A stretch of DNA of 64,000 nt from Petaurus breviceps papuanus. Taxonomy: Eukaryota > Chordata > Mammalia > Diprotodontia > Petauridae. Both the position numbers and the translations under genes were made by a program. Where the stretch lies: positions 854,753 to 918,752 of the forward strand of contig JAMXIF010001194.1 of NCBI GenBank assembly GCA_028583685.1, in the 5' to 3' direction. The notes below the pieces were generated by a model, which did no database searches, had not been told where the DNA came from, and was given only the letters and a program-made list of their open reading frames with translations. Positions 54,015 through 64,000 of this stretch are shown here, in pieces; the first letter of the stretch is position 1, and every line of letters starts with the position of its first letter.

Positions 54015-54095
54015 ACTGATAGATTACTATGTGCTAAGCACTGAAGATATACAAAGATAAGATAGTCCCTGTCTTCAAGGAGCTCTCATATGGGG
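54015..54095 (-). mobile_element. L2 3' end, antisense
   Basis: gattactatgtgctaagcac, gtccctgtcttcaaggagct. Confidence 0.72.
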
Positions 54096-54604
54096 AAGTG
54101 GTGGCCTATTGGGGAGAAAGTGCAGGAAGTCAACTGGATGGTGCATGGAGCTGTTAGGAAGTTGATTGACATGCCCTTCCCAGTCATCAGGGCAGTATTG
54201 ATTGGGTGATGATTCTTAGAGCAAGATGTGGAAAGTGTGGGGAGGCTACAGCAGGAAAGCACATAGCAAGCAAAGATTGCCAGGGTGTCCCACTACAGCC
54301 TTTTAAGCTCCAAGATGCATTTAATAGGGGGATGCTTCCTTCTGTTGTGGAAGAAAACAGTCTTCTTGTTTTCTATTCCATGCTGTTTCTTTGCATTTCT
54401 ACTTTGAGGCAGCTATAGAACTCTCATTAGTCCTTGTCAAAACGATGTACTAACTTAAAATGTTTATGAAAGAGTTCTCTCTGATCTTAAATGACACTGA
54501 AGGATGACTTGATGCCAAAGCCCTTGTTTCCTAACCGTGAGCAAAAATCATTAGTTTATCTTTGATTGATTTTTTTTTCTTTAGAAAAACTACCAAGAAC
54601 ATAT

Positions 54605-54750
54605 GGGACAGTGGGACATGGTGGATAGATCGCTAAACTTAGAATCAGGAACACACAGATTCGTGTGCTGCCTCTGTATGTCCATGGGCAAGGGACTTCT
54701 TAACTTCTCTGAGCTTCAGTTTCCTTATTTGTAAAATGGAGATAGCAGTA
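54605..54750 (+). mobile_element. MIR SINE, sense
   Basis: tgggacatggtggatagatc, gagcttcagtttccttattt, gtaaaatggagatagcagt. Confidence 0.78.
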
Positions 54751-54879
54751 CACCACAGAGTTAAGTTAACAAGCATACTAAGTGTAGTGTACTAAGTACT
54801 AGAGTTAAAGAGAAAAATAAAAATCCTGGGGACAATAAGGGAAGTTGGGCAATGGGAGCCGGAGGAAGGTCAGGGACAA

Positions 54880-57095
54880 TCAAGGGAACCTTTGCTGACA
54901 AGGAACCCAGCTGTGCTGCGAGGGGCAGTGGGGGCAAGAAGGAAAGAGCACATGCCAAGTAAGTGCTGGAGCAGTGGGGCATTTAGCTCCTAGCTGCAGG
55001 CATTTTCAGGAGGTTGGAGGTTTGGTTTTGGTTCTAGGCTAAAGAGAACTGAACATCTGAGGTAAGAGGCACCATCCCCCTTCCCCCAGGGCTAGAGGTG
55101 ATTACAAAAATGAAGCTATTACCAAAAGGAGAAAGAATACAACCATACAAAGCTATTATGGAAATAGAGATCACCAGGGTTCATCTTCAAAGGAGGATAC
55201 TGAAGTAAAGAAAACCCAAAAGAGTAATGTCAGATGGCCACCTGCCCAACAAGAATTCATAGAAGATCTTTGAAAAGACTTTTAAAATCAAATGACAGAG
55301 ATGAATGAAAAAATAAAAATAAAAAAGAATAATCCAAGAAAAAAAGATTATAAAAGAAAAGTCAACAAATTAGAAAAGGAGATCCATAATCTAAAGGAAG
55401 AAAATGACACCTTAAAAATTAGAATTGGGCAAAGTGAAGTCAGTGAAATTATAAGAGATCAAGAAATGATTAAACAAAATATGAATAATGAAAAATAGAA
55501 AAGAAAGTGAAACATCTTATAAGAAAAACGAATTTGGAGAATAGATCAAGAAGAGAAAAAAATGAAAATAATCAGACTAACTGAAAGTTATGATGAAAAA
55601 AAGAATCTTGAAACAATAATGCAAGAAATAGTTAAAGAAAATTGTCCTGAAGCATTAGAACAAGGAGGGAAAATAGAAATAGAAAAAAATCAATCCATGA
55701 CCACTTAAAAGAGATGCTATGAGGAAAACTCATAGGAATATCATAGTCAAATTTTGAAACCCCCAGCTCAAGGATAAAATATTAAAAGCATCAAGATTAA
55801 AACAATTTAAATATAATGGTGCCACAATTAGGATCACACAAGACCTAGCAGTGGAGACATTAAAGGACCACAGGTCTTGGAACATTATATATTGAAGAGC
55901 AAAAGAACTGGGGCTCCAGACAAAAATACCATACCCTGCAAAGTTAAGCATTATCCTGAATTTTTAAAAAAATGAACATTTGAGAAACTCTCAGACTTTC
56001 AAGACTTTGTTAAAAAAAAAAAAAGCCTGAACTTAATAGAAGGTTTGGCACACAAGAGCCAAGAGAAATATAAGGTACATACCAAAGACTAATTATAAGG
56101 GATTCATAAGGACAGACTGTTTACTTTTTATATATGTAAAATGTTATGTATAAGATTCTTATTAATAATTGGGTAGCTCATAAGAAAGATTGGGGTAAAC
56201 CTGAATATGATATGAATTTTAAAAGTAAAACCATTGAGGAACAGCTAAAAAGAGTAGTTATTTTATACAAATGAGGTGCAAGAAGTAGAATCAATACAGA
56301 GAAATTAGATGGGGGAGGAAGACTGGTCGTTCTGGTAACCTACTGTCATTGGGAATGGGTATAAGAGGGAACAAAACATATAAATTTGGAAGAGTATAAA
56401 AGTCTTCTAAATTCAGAAGAAACGAAATGATAGGAGCATAGGGAAGGAGGAGAGGACAAGGGAGGGATCTTTAGAGGAGAGGGTGAGGGAATACGTAAAA
56501 GGTGGTATAGAAGAGTCTAATTTAGATTTATGGGGATGGGAGCATAGGGGAAGGATCCTTGGAGGGGAGGAGGCAAGTAACAGGAGGGAAATGTATCAAG
56601 TAGAAGTAAAGTAGAGGAGGTAAGCAGGATAAGAAACAGAGATGTGCACAAACATAAAAACAAAGACCAGGAGGAGAATTTGTTTGGGAGAGTGTATGTC
56701 TACATATGTATGTATATTTGTATGTATATATTTATAGCTATAGAGAAACCTATCCAAACTTAATTGTAGCCTTCTGGGGGGAGGAGGAGGGAAAAAAAGA
56801 ACAGAGTAAAAAAAGCGCACAGCAGAGAACAAAAGGAAACTTACAGGGAAGCAAGGAAAAGATGGGCAGTTCTCAACACAATGTGTATTACTTATTATAT
56901 AGGCTGTCTTGAAATAAAAATTTATTCTTGCATATTTTGAATCCTCTCTTATGTTCTGCTTTGCATATGACATGCTTTTTATTTCTTTCTTATTTCGTAT
57001 CTAAGTTCCAATATTTAAGTTTATGATGTGTTTTTGTTTCTTTATTCTGTATTTGTCTTCTGGACTTTGAGACTAAAATAAAGAGTTATTGGGGG
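54880..57095 (+). mobile_element. HAL1 (half-L1) element, sense, inside an antisense L2
   Basis: After a G-rich 5' part, ORF1-like sequence at about 55290-55980 gives NKLEKEIHNLKEENDTLKI (coiled coil), then RNIIVKF, KDKILKASR, NGATIRITQDLAVETLKD, KELGLQTKIPYPAKLSII, the L1 ORF1p RNA-binding order. A 3' UTR of about 1 kb follows directly, with purine-rich ggaggagaggacaaggg-type sequence and an end near 57090 (aaataaagagttattggggg). No ORF2. Several stops and short indels. Same family as 37013-39551, in the opposite direction. Confidence 0.82.
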
Positions 57096-57124
57096 AAAAA
57101 AGAGGGGGAGGAGAAAATGCAGTT

Positions 57125-57590
57125 GGATGATGAAGTATCTTGTTTGAGAAACAGTAAAGATTAGAGTATAGAATACATGGAAAAGAATAAAGTATAAGAA
57201 GACTGGAAAGGTAGGAAAGGGAATTTATTGAAAGGTAGTGGGGTGGGATGACGTTGACTTATAAGAGCTATTGTTGACATGGTCAGGTCTGCACTTTAGT
57301 AGAGTTAAGAGGAAGATGAACCAGGTTGGGGAGAGATGTGAGGCCAAGGGAATGAACCAAAAACCTGTTGTTGTATGTAGTCCAGGGGTAAGGTGATTAA
57401 GGCCTGTGCCACTGTGGTGGTGATGATGTCAGAGGAAAGAATGGCATACAGGATAGGTGCTCTGAAGGTAGAATCAGCAGGACTTGGCAGCTGATTAGCT
57501 ATGAAAAATGAGTAAAAGGGGAGAGCTGAAGAGGACAGCCTGGGTGACTAGGAGGAATGGTGGTTCCCTCAACAGTCAGGGAACTGAGGA
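57125..57590 (-). mobile_element. L2 body, antisense, right of the HAL1
   Basis: gaagtatcttgtttgagaaa, gaagactggaaaggtaggaa, gacatggtcaggtctgcact, gtagtccaggggtaaggtga: antisense of the L2 RT C-terminus. Confidence 0.8.
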
Positions 57591-58299
57591 CTTTGTCTCA
57601 TGAGGCTCAAACAAGATGATTTATATAAAGGGCTTTGTTAACTTTAAAGTCCTATATAAAATGTCAGTAGTGGTGGCTGGTCATATTAGACCCAGTAGAA
57701 GAGCTTGGCCATAATAAAAATCAGGCAAGGGTTCTATTTGGCTTCCTAATATTGTTATTGGTCATAGAATCAGTTTTAGAATTAGAAGTCTACTACATAC
57801 AATATAGGATATCATATGGAAAGAAATCTTTGACTATGAGGTGTGGATCAACTTTTAAAACATATAATACAGAAAGTTAAAGAGGGAAAGGTCCTTTGAG
57901 AATATGTAGTCAAATCCATTCATCCTCAGGGTCTGTTTTCTTTTCTTTTTTCTTCTTTACTCTTTCACTGTACCTTAGGCATTGAAATCTTATTCATTCA
58001 GTAGTAGTTCCTTTTAAAAAAAAATTTTTTTTTTACCCTGAATTTGTGTCACAGTAAAATGCTTTACAGTTTTCCCAGCTGGAAGAAATTTCAGAAACGG
58101 ATTGGAAATTTAGGAGACAGGTCAGTTGCATAAAACATCAAAAGGAAAAAGACCTCAAATATCTCTAGCTTTTTCCTTTGATTCTCATCTGATTTTTAGA
58201 TTTGTAGTCAGCTTGACTGTTTTAGCCAGTTGGTGGTGAGAGATGGATTTACTATGGTGTTAGCCAGCAGATCTATTGGTAGGTACAAGGGGATCAATT

Positions 58300-59500
58300 T
58301 GCTTTTACTTTGAATCATCATTATTTATATTGTCCTAAGCTAGGAAGTGATTTTCAGCCTTCACATTCCCTTTAATATGTGAAACTTCAGAAGAATGAAA
58401 GTTTCAGAACTTTGCTGTTAGAACATGTGGCTCCAGACTTTTTTCCTTACAGCCTTCATTTTCTTGTCTTCCTTTACATAACCCACCCCCCCCTTTTTTT
58501 TTTTAACAAACTGATCTGTTTTCCAGGAGTTTCCAAGTAATTAAACCCAATTAAAACCATTAAATTCTTTCTTTTAATGACAACTTTATTATTAAGAGCA
58601 AACCACAGGGAGGAGATTTCACTGGCAAAACCCTCCCTTGTGTGTTAATCCGTCTCTAACCTCTGGCTGACACTTCCAATAGATAAACCCCATAGAATAG
58701 GAGGTTGATTTAATGAATAGCTTTAATTAACACTTTCTTCTTTGTGGCAGAGTAATTATTTGTTCAGCCTGTAAACAGCTACTTGGCAGTGATTTTTAAA
58801 GATTTTATTAGTTTGAATGGTGAGGGGTTTTATGTGTGTGTATATTTACTTTTTTAAAATCTCAGTTCAGAAGAGGTGTAGAAACGCATTGTCCTTGGGT
58901 TTTGAATGTCAAGGTAATTGACACAGAAGAAAGAAGGAGACAAATGCAGCCTGCCTTTATTTGTTAAACATCTCAAGGGTAGTCAGCTCTGCCCTTTGCT
59001 TAAAAGTCTGCAAGTCCCAACAGGGTCCTTGAAAGGCAGAAGCTTTGGAACTCTAAGCAGTCCAGATCCAGAGATGGGGGGAAAGTGATTGGTGGTTGAG
59101 AGGCTGCCAAGGGGAACCGTCTGTCTCTTCTTCTCCCTTTCAACTTGCCATCAGGTAGCAGCTGGCATCTCTGAAGACCCAGTCAACTGGAGAGTGTGAC
59201 GCTTACAGGCAGCAATGAAGTGGCAAAGATGGAAATTTGAAGCCTGCGAGTTAAAAAAAAAAAGTTAGAATGGGCTGCCTTAGCCTTTGTTTAGTGAAAA
59301 AGGAGTCTCAGCCCCCAGTAGGGAGAGGGGGAGCAAGGATCAGGATGTTGGGAGCTGATTCCTTAGACTCAGTGGTTCTCTATTGCTTTTTGCATTAGAC
59401 CCATACATGCTATAGCCCCCAGTAATTATCCCTCAACAAGCCAAGCAATTACCCTTAAATAAGTAGGTAATTCCTATAAGTTTGGAAGGTTTAAATGAAG
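58300..59500. other. Repeat-poor intron block (candidate conserved non-coding sequence)
   Basis: No interspersed repeat recognised. The core at about 58540-58830 has many TAAT, AATTA and TTTAATTAA motifs of the kind bound by homeodomain proteins; no exon-like frame. Confidence 0.4.
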
Positions 59501-59674
59501 TGGGAATTATCTCTAAATGCACTCTTCCCTAGAGCCTTAGAGACCTCCGTAAATCTTTGCTGAATTGACCGAGCAAATGAATGGGGGGAGGCAGGTGGAA
59601 TAACATAGCATTACTGCCACAAATTATAGAATCACAGTTTTTGAGGAGAAAGAAGCCATAGAAATTATTTAAGC

Positions 59675-59850
59675 CAGAGGTTCTTAATCTTTCTTGTTTC
59701 CTGGACCTCTTTGGCAGTATGGTAAAGCCTATGGACTTCCTCAGAATAATGTTTTTAAATGCATAAAATAAAATACACAGTATTACAAAAGAAACCAATT
59801 ATTTTGAAATAATGAGCAAAAAAATTTAAGTTCATAGACCCTCCACCCCT
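59675..59850. mobile_element. hAT-like non-autonomous DNA element, copy 3 (reverse of copies 1 and 2)
   Basis: cagaggttcttaatctttct, ggcagtatggtaaagcctat, ctcagaataatgtttttaaa, tgcataaaataaaatacaca. It sits in an antisense MIR (59625-59670 and 59930-60010). Confidence 0.68.
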
Positions 59851-60024
59851 TTGACTAAACCCTAAGATATCCCCAGCAAGTGAACTGTCCAGCTTCTTAA
59901 TTCCCACATTCATTCATTTATTCATTCTTTAGAGGTCAAATGATTTATCCAAAGTTAGGGAAGTAGTGAGTATCAAAGACCAGGTTCTCTGATTCCAAAC
60001 CCACTACTCTCCACTATAATTCAT

Positions 60025-60770
60025 ACAGTCAATATTTATTGAATACCTACAAGGCATTATTTGGCATTAAAATGAGTATAGAAATCTATGAAATTATAAT
60101 CTGGTAGGAAGAATAAAGTATGTTGACAAATAACAGAGGGGAGGAAAGAGAGAGGGAGAGAGTGAGTGTGCATGTGTTTGTGTGTTCGTGTTCATGTTCT
60201 AGAACTTAAATTTATGTGGCCTTGGGTAAGTCATTTAAACCCCAGTTTCCTCATCTGTAAAACAAGGGGGTTTGACCAGACAGCCTCTGAAGTACCATGA
60301 TCTTGTGACTATCGTAAAAGGTTTCACAGAGGAAGAAGGATCTGAGATGGGTTTTGTGTGGGTAGAATTTCAGTAAGTCAAAAGGGAAGATAGGCATTTC
60401 AGGAAAAGGAAATGACCTAGACAAATACATAGAGTCAGAAGAGATGTCCAGTTCTAGACCCAGCTAGGAGAATGGTAGTGTAGAATGTGCATTCACTTCA
60501 TTTGGAATCAACAGGCCTGGGTTCAAATACTATCTACTCACCACCTAGGTGATCTTGGACAAGTCATTTCACTGTTCTGATGTTCAGCTACATCCTGTAT
60601 AAAATGGAGGGGTTGGGACAAATATCCTGTAAAGGCTCTTTCAGCTCTTTATCCTGTGATTTTAAGTAGTCAAGTTGAGCAGGACCAGAGTACGGGAAGT
60701 GTAGTGAAGGGAAAAACTGGAAAGTCTTTAGGGCACTTCATTAGTGCTAAAGAGGGCCTTGGATACTAGG
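60025..60770 (-). mobile_element. L2 3' half, antisense, interrupted by two sense MIR copies
   Basis: gtcaatatttattgaatacc, caaggcattatttggcatta, then 60320-60440 (gtagaatttcagtaagtcaa) and 60680-60770 (gaaaaactggaaagtcttta). MIR copies at about 60205-60310 and 60470-60660. A GA/GT run lies at 60140-60190. Confidence 0.68.
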
Positions 60771-60954
60771 TTTAAAAGCTTGGAGGGCCCAGACCTTGAA
60801 GAGATTATGAGTGTTTTAAGTATGAACCTAAAAACCCACATTCCCAGTATAGAGTTTGAAAAACAGATATTTTATCATAGGATGAGGACTTGTCCATTAA
60901 ATTTTAGGCAGTTGACAGTTCATTTATCTCCATTCCCTTAAAGTGGGGGTGAAG

Positions 60955-61202
60955 GTGGGGTGGTGTTACAGTGGATTGAATGCCAGGTCTGGAAACAGGA
61001 AGACTCCTCTTCCTAAATTCAAATCTGGCCTCAGACACTTACTAGCTGTGTGACCCTGGGCAAGTCACTTAACCCTGTTTTCCTCAGTTTCCTCATCATA
61101 AAATAAGCTGGAGAAGGAAATGGAAAACCACTCCAGTATCTTTGCCAAGAAAACCCCAGATGGGGTCACAAAGAATTGAACATGACTGAACAACAACAAA
61201 AT
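60955..61202 (+). mobile_element. MAR1-like SINE, full length
   Basis: ggtgttacagtggattgaat, tgtgtgaccctgggcaagtc, ctggagaaggaaatggaaaa, ggtcacaaagaattgaacat, actgaacaacaacaaaa. Confidence 0.92.
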
Positions 61203-61454
61203 AATTAAAAGGTGAGGGGTTGTCTTCAGATTGCCTTTGTTTGAGAATCGTTCTTGGCTAGCGAATACCAAAATAACATACAGTTGGCAAACCTAATCCT
61301 AGCTCACCAGAGTATGCTGTAAGTAAAAATGTTTAATGTGGTGAAAGAAGACAGAGGGCTCAGTTAACTTCTAAGCTTTAAATCTATGTTTCTTTGAGTG
61401 TTTGAGTAAAAGTAACATCATTGAATGTTAAAGCTGGGGGAAGGACCTTACAAT

Positions 61455-61765
61455 ATAGGATGTCAGAGCAAAGACTGGGGGGAAACTTTGAGAAAACCTA
61501 GTCTAATCCCCACCTCCATTTTACAGAGGTTGAAACTAAGGATCAGAGGCAGCTAGGTGACACAGTGGATAGAGCTCCAGCCTTGGAGTCAGGAGGATCT
61601 GAGTTCAAATCCAGCCTCAGAGACTTACAGTGTAACCCTGGGCAAGTCATTCAATCCCAAGTGAGAAAAAAAGGAAGGGAAGGCTCAGAGAGGGAAATGA
61701 GCTAGCCAAGGCTCCTGACTCCCAAATCTAGTATTTTTTCCTCTATATCAGGCTATCTCCCTGTT
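61455..61765 (-). mobile_element. MIR-family SINE, antisense, split by a SINE
   Basis: ccacctccattttacagagg before and ggctcagagagggaaatgag, ctcctgactcccaaatctag after. Confidence 0.75.
61547..61680 (+). mobile_element. WSINE1-like/MAR1-like SINE, short tail
   Basis: ggcagctaggtgacacagtg, gatagagctccagccttgga, gagttcaaatccagcctcag, gtaaccctgggcaagtcatt. Flanks aaggatcagag and aaggctcagag give an approximate duplication. Confidence 0.82.
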
Positions 61766-61889
61766 CATTCAAGCAATATAGTAATGGTTTGTTTTCCAAA
61801 TCAGTCTCGTGAGACGAGGGAAGGAAAACACTGGGGTCCTCTAAGGCAGATGAAAATAAGGCTGAGAAGCAGATTAGAAAGAGCTCAGT

Positions 61890-61955
61890 ATTCCCCCACA
61901 TTGCATTGCCTTCCACACAGTGAGCACTTACTAAATATTTGCTGAATGACTAACA
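61890..61955 (+). mobile_element. L2 3' terminus, sense
   Basis: cacacagtgagcacttacta, aatatttgctgaatgact. Confidence 0.65.
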
Positions 61956-62224
61956 AATGGACCAGAAGGAATGATCACTGTGCACTACAAATAGAAGGCA
62001 GAACTCCCAAGAATCACCATGCAGAAAATCTCAGTTATTCCTGCAGAGGGAGTAAAATAGGCCTGGAAGGACAAGAGGAAAGACTTTGTACCTTGAGCAT
62101 TCCAAAGATGAAGTAGGACTGACTTTGCAGAACTTCCATGTTAAACAAAACATTGGTTTTAGGTGATTTTTCCCAAGGGAATTATAAGCATAATGATGTG
62201 CAAAAAATTATGCATTCAAGATAA

Positions 62225-62680
62225 ATATAGTGGAAGTAAAAGGTAATCTCCAAGGGAAGGCTAAGAGTAGGGGGACTCAGGAAGGGCATTCTGCAGGAGA
62301 TGGGGTTTGAGTCTTGAAGGAAGCCAAAAAGGCAGAGATGAGAAGGGAAAACATTCCAAGCATGGGGGACAGCTAGAGTCCTGAGACAGAATGGCATGTT
62401 CAAAGAACAGCAAGGTGGGTCAGTGCTGCTGAATCGGAAAGTGGACGGAGGGGAGTTTAAAGTAAGAAGTCTGGAAAGTAAAAAGAAGACAAGTTGGGAA
62501 GGGATTTAAATGCCAGAGAATCTTATATTTTATCCTGGAGGGAATAGGGAGCCACTGGTATTTATCACATAGGGAGAAATGCCATAGTGACACCTGCCCT
62601 TTAGGAAGATCACTTTGGCAGTAAAAATAGAGGCTGAATGGGAGTGGGGAGAGACATGAGACAAGGAGACCAACCAGGAT
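62225..62680 (-). mobile_element. L2 3' half, antisense
   Basis: gcaggagatggggtttgagt, acattccaagcatgggggac, ttatattttatcctggaggg, gaagatcactttggcagtaa, gggagtggggagagacatga. Confidence 0.85.
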
Positions 62681-63249
62681 TGCCCTGCTTTCATTACCAG
62701 CCGCACAGAGTAATTGTGTAGAAAGCATTTTGTAAACTATCTATGCTGTAAAGTACAAGCTGTTGACTTGGCCTGGAGTAGATTAAAGATGTCTGATTAG
62801 GAGCTACCCTGTCTGACTCTTAGCCCCAGTGATCCCAAACAGAAACAGAGCCGCTCAGCTCCATTAAGGACAATTGGATATCATAAAGTCTGGACATATT
62901 TGCTGGGAAGGGAGCTTCAGGATTCTTGTGCCCTCTCAGACTATGTGCAAGGGCACAGCTCATCTGTACAGAAAAGTCTCCTTTGGCCTAATTTTGTTCA
63001 GACCCAGATATTATGGTCATATAAACCATAGTGGAGGGAGGGGACAGGAAGAAAAAAAGCAGTAGTGCTCTGCATTATCTTGGGGCAGAAGAGCAACGTA
63101 CCTCACTGTACACAATGAGTGTTTCCCTGAAGGTTACAGGGCCGAGGCCTCTGATTTCAGTGTTAAAGGGGCCTTCCAGAAAGGAAGAGATAAAGGAAGC
63201 TCCCCTCTACCCATGCAGTTAGGGCTCCTTCTCTCCAACTCACAGTCTG

Positions 63250-63395
63250 GGAAAATTTCCTGAAGCACTGAGAATTTAAGCAGCTTGTCCTGGGTTACAG
63301 CCATTATAGGACAGAGGAAAGACTTGAACCCAGATCTTCCTGGTTCTGTGGCCAGTTCTTTATCCACTATACCATATTCTTCTGTCCCTGATAAG
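63250..63395 (-). mobile_element. MIR fragment, antisense
   Basis: gcagcttgtcctgggttaca, gacttgaacccagatcttcc, ctttatccactataccat. Confidence 0.72.
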
Positions 63396-63441
63396 TAATG
63401 TGTAAATCTGTAAATCACCTTTTGGGAAACAACTGAATAAT

Positions 63442-63562
63442 GATAGATGGATGGATGGATGGACGGACAGACGGACAGACGGACGGATGGATAGGTAGAT
63501 GGATGGATAGGTAAATGGATAGATAGGTAGATAGATGGATGTATGGATAGATAGATGGATGG
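63442..63562. repeat. (GATG/GACG/GATA)n tetranucleotide tract
   Basis: Blocks of gatgg, ggacggacagac and ataggtagat alternate over 120 bases; followed by purine-rich DNA and an (AG)n run at about 63680-63705. Confidence 0.95.
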
Positions 63563-64000
63563 GAAGACATAAAGAAAAAAAGGGAGGAAGAGAAGAGAAA
63601 CCGGAGGAGGAAGGGGAGACAGACAGATGAGAGGGAGGATTTTGGGGGAGGGGAAGAAATAGAGACAGATGGAGGGAGAAACAGAGAGAGAGAGAGAGAG
63701 AGATACGAGACTGTGCTGAGACTGGGTTTAGAGAACACCATAAAAAGAAAACTCCCTACCTACTAATTCAGGTTAACACCTCTCTAACTTTTTAGAGCAT
63801 TGCCTAGAAAAGAATATGGCATAAACCAAATTAAACTGTAACTAAGAAATGTTTAATAAAATAAATAAAAATACAGTAGAACATAGGCAATGTTGATAAG
63901 TGGTTTTCTAAGTCAAAATACCTACTTCAGGGATCCTCATATATAACTTTGGGGTCCCTTGAGTTTGACATGACTGACATAGAGTCCTGAGATGTTAAAT

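Larger units (their letters stand above)
32741..64000 (+). other. EYA2: EYA2 intron downstream of the WDLDET exon (partial)
   Basis: At least 31 kb of phase-0 intron, open to the right. The next coding exon of the EYA domain was sought by its conserved peptide (MEEMIFNLADTHLFF) and not seen. The interval carries the HAL1 elements, most young SINEs, the simple-repeat tracts and the repeat-poor blocks described separately. Confidence 0.7.

Noticed and set aside
1-64000. tRNA genes suggested by box A/box B-like sequences
   Set aside because: All are heads of tRNA-derived SINEs followed by SINE bodies and A-rich tails.
1-64000. Endogenous retrovirus or LTR elements
   Set aside because: No paired LTRs, primer-binding site, or gag/pol/env-like segments were recognised. 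The RT-like segments belong to L2, L3/CR1 and L1 LINEs.
32741-64000. Further EYA2 exons
   Set aside because: I looked for the next peptide of the EYA domain and found no in-phase exon; not claimed.
1-64000. CRISPR arrays, operons, ribosome binding sites, replication origins
   Set aside because: The DNA is vertebrate; the regular repeats are microsatellites and SINEs.

Overview
The window is vertebrate nuclear DNA, almost certainly marsupial. It is AT-rich, has no compact gene order, and is packed with retroposons: tRNA-derived marsupial SINEs (WSINE1-like and MAR1-like), MIR/Ther1 elements, L2 and L3/CR1 LINEs, marsupial-type L1 and L1-derived half-L1 (HAL1) elements. The abundance of WSINE1-like copies, several with good target-site duplications, points to an Australian marsupial lineage; that narrower placement is an inference. 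Family names are from memory and were not checked against a repeat library.

One host gene can be supported: EYA2 (eyes absent homolog 2), on the + strand. Four consecutive internal coding exons lie at 20131-20198, 23448-23625, 30382-30527 and 32657-32740. They have AG/GT borders, and their phases fit one another (1-0, 0-1, 1-0, 0-0), giving one open frame of about 158 codons. This covers the end of the Tyr/Ser/Pro-rich transactivation region, the basic linker, and the start of the C-terminal EYA (haloacid dehalogenase) domain with its WDLDET nucleophile motif. EYA1 and EYA4 fit less well than EYA2. Upstream exons and the rest of the EYA domain were not found and presumably lie outside, so the window is the middle of a long gene and the remaining sequence is intron.

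Layout. 1-1.8 kb: a long imperfect inverted repeat around an L2. 2.0-4.6 kb: a decayed L3/CR1. 5.3-9.3 kb: antisense L2 copies, one with readable reverse-transcriptase segments, pierced by SINEs. 10.65-11.7 and 17.5-19.05 kb: L1 3' ends. 20-33 kb: the four exons, with MIR, SINE, L1 and L2 copies between them. 34.4-35.7 kb: an inverted pair of an unassigned repeat. 36.5-39.55 kb: an L1 tail meeting an antisense HAL1. 39.7-40.2 kb: a three-level nest (WSINE in MAR1 in L2). 47.5-48.2 kb: a (CCA/CTA)n tract with a 100-N gap flanked by a duplicated block, probably an assembly problem. 49.6-51.7 kb and around 58.3-59.5 kb: repeat-poor intron. 54.8-57.1 kb: a second HAL1 inside an antisense L2. 57-64 kb: L2, MIR, MAR1 and simple repeats.

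No RNA gene, CRISPR array, retrovirus or LTR element, and no second intact host gene, was recognised. I do not see a new biological system here. The best leads are the inverted repeats, the HAL1 pair, a 74-codon unassigned open frame at 17.0-17.3 kb, and the repeat-poor blocks as candidate intronic enhancers of EYA2.
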